The translations under genes and the position numbers were made by a program. A stretch of DNA of 6,375 nucleotides from Peptostreptococcaceae bacterium (lineage in GTDB: Bacteria; Bacillota_A; Clostridia; Peptostreptococcales; Acidaminobacteraceae), in the NCBI GenBank assembly GCA_013619035.1, contig JABXKX010000186.1, positions 1 through 6,375 of the forward strand, written 5' to 3'. Of the stretch, positions 5,730 through 6,375 are shown piece after piece; position 1 is the first letter of the stretch; every line of letters begins with the position of its first letter. Under the pieces are notes generated by a model that worked only from the letters and a program-made list of their open reading frames with translations, searched no databases and was not told where the DNA came from.

Positions 5730-5735
5730 TCATAA

Positions 5736-6341
5736 TTGAATCAAGACAATCAAATTAAAGAATGGTCAAATCCAACTCCAGCTGGTTTAGTTGCATTAGC
5801 AATTGCATGTTTCTGTTTCTTTGCTTTATTATCAGGTAAAGTGACTCACGATGCACTACCATTATTAGGGTGTTGGTTGATAGGTGGATTTGTAGTTCAA
5901 ATCGTTGTAGCTCTTTTAGACTTAAAAGGTGGCAATAATACTGGTGGTAACACTTTCTTATTCTTCAGTGCATTCTTCATGCTCGTTGGTGGATTGGAAA
6001 TGATTATGAAATTTAATATGGCTAATAACGGTATTGTACTGGATGCTCATATTGATGGATGGGCATGGATTGTATTAACTTCTGCACTTATTCTTTGGAC
6101 ACCGGCATTTTTCAAGAGCACTAGACTACTTACTATTGTGATTCTAGCACTTGATGTTTCACTGCCTTTTATAACCTTAATGGATTTAGGAATTTTACCA
6201 AAAACATATGCAATGATACCAGCTTATGGATTATTAGTTGCAGGTATTGTAGCGATATACTTATCATCTGCAATTGTTGTTAACACAGCATTTGGGAAAA
6301 AAGTGTATCCACTACCGGGACCATTTAAGATAGGACAATAA
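5736..6341 (+). CDS. GPR1/FUN34/YaaH (SatP-type) acetate/succinate transporter family protein
   Basis: A 201-residue integral membrane protein, close to the length of E. coli SatP/YaaH. It carries the family signature at the start of the first helix as NPTPAGL (12-18; family form NPAPLGL). Six hydrophobic segments follow, at roughly 16-34, 40-61, 72-94, 107-125, 129-150 and 157-183, with a short basic C-terminal tail. The family moves acetate, succinate or related small monocarboxylates across the cytoplasmic membrane, and bacterial members are thought to form hexamers. Substrate and direction cannot be read from the sequence. The gene starts with TTG behind GGGGGAA and stands alone between two near-identical terminators. 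It shares an operator-like 11-mer with the RdhA-like operon, so linked regulation is possible. Codon use looks like that of its neighbours, with no sign of recent transfer. Confidence 0.9.
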   Translation: MNQDNQIKEWSNPTPAGLVALAIACFCFFALLSGKVTHDALPLLGCWLIGGFVVQIVVALLDLKGGNNTGGNTFLFFSAFFMLVGGLEMIMKFNMANNGIVLDAHIDGWAWIVLTSALILWTPAFFKSTRLLTIVILALDVSLPFITLMDLGILPKTYAMIPAYGLLVAGIVAIYLSSAIVVNTAFGKKVYPLPGPFKIGQ

Positions 6342-6345
6342 TGTT

Positions 6346-6372
6346 AACCGCAGGCGGATGCCTGCGGTTTTT
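6346..6372 (+). terminator. Rho-independent terminator after the transporter gene
   Basis: AACCGCAGGC (6346-6355) pairs perfectly with GCCTGCGGTT (6360-6369) around a GGAT loop, then T's to 6372. The stem begins 5 nt after the stop codon. Confidence 0.93.
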
Positions 6373-6375
6373 ATA

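Larger units (their letters stand above)
5413..5735. other. Non-coding stretch of about 320 bp upstream of the transporter gene
   Basis: There is no open frame here with a ribosome binding site and no recognisable RNA gene. Three small signals stand out. GTTATCA (5449-5455) and TGATAAC (5468-5474) form a 7-bp inverted repeat with a 12-nt spacer. AATTTG-CA-CAAATT (5602-5615) is a perfect 6-2-6 palindrome of regulator-site size. GTTGCAAAATG (5659-5669) matches the operator upstream of 208. The length is generous for a single promoter and suggests complex control of the transporter or a decayed gene remnant. Confidence 0.5.

Noticed and set aside
1..6375. CRISPR array, tRNA, rRNA, insertion sequence or attachment site
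   Set aside because: No regularly spaced long repeats, cloverleaf-like segment, transposase motifs or terminal inverted repeats were seen; the repeats present are short and promoter-associated.

Overview
The DNA is AT-rich with strong Shine-Dalgarno sites, U-tailed hairpin terminators and Firmicutes-type families. Together with two Fe-S oxidoreductases that look oxygen-sensitive, this suggests an anaerobic low-GC Firmicute, probably a clostridium-like organism. Genus and species cannot be read from the window.

Layout. The first 81 bases are the 3' end of an unidentified gene, closed by a hairpin terminator. Next is a two-gene operon (208-3349) whose promoter region carries two near-identical imperfect palindromes exactly 33 bp apart. 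Its first gene encodes a cytosolic protein of the reductive dehalogenase (RdhA)/QueG type, with two [4Fe-4S] motifs and no Tat signal. The second gene overlaps it by 8 nt. It encodes a 648-residue flavoprotein that fuses a NuoF-like SLBB plus helical-bundle region, with the NuoF cluster cysteines lost, to a GltD/NfnB-type NAD(P)H oxidoreductase. The likely joint function is NAD(P)H -> FAD -> Fe-S -> corrinoid reduction of an unknown substrate in the cytoplasm.

A 13-bp perfect hairpin at 3362-3391 separates this operon from a convergent HxlR-family regulator gene (3396-3725, minus strand). The regulator is divergent from a dihydrolipoamide-dehydrogenase-like disulfide reductase gene (3893-5311). 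The shared intergenic region holds three CTAGGT repeats at an exact 19-bp period and a GTATAC palindrome. These overlap the best regulator promoter, which is the picture expected of an autoregulated redox or electrophile switch.

After a terminator and about 320 bp of non-coding DNA comes a gene for a six-helix GPR1/FUN34/YaaH (SatP) type acetate/succinate transporter (5736-6341, TTG start). It ends in a terminator almost identical to the one before it. Its leader carries an 11-nt exact match to the operon's palindrome at a similar distance from the start codon, so the two may share a regulator.

The most interesting unit is the RdhA-like/NuoF-GltD-like pair: a soluble candidate corrinoid reductase with a dedicated pyridine-nucleotide reductase in place of the usual membrane anchor. 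Corrinoid binding, substrate and complex formation are inferences.
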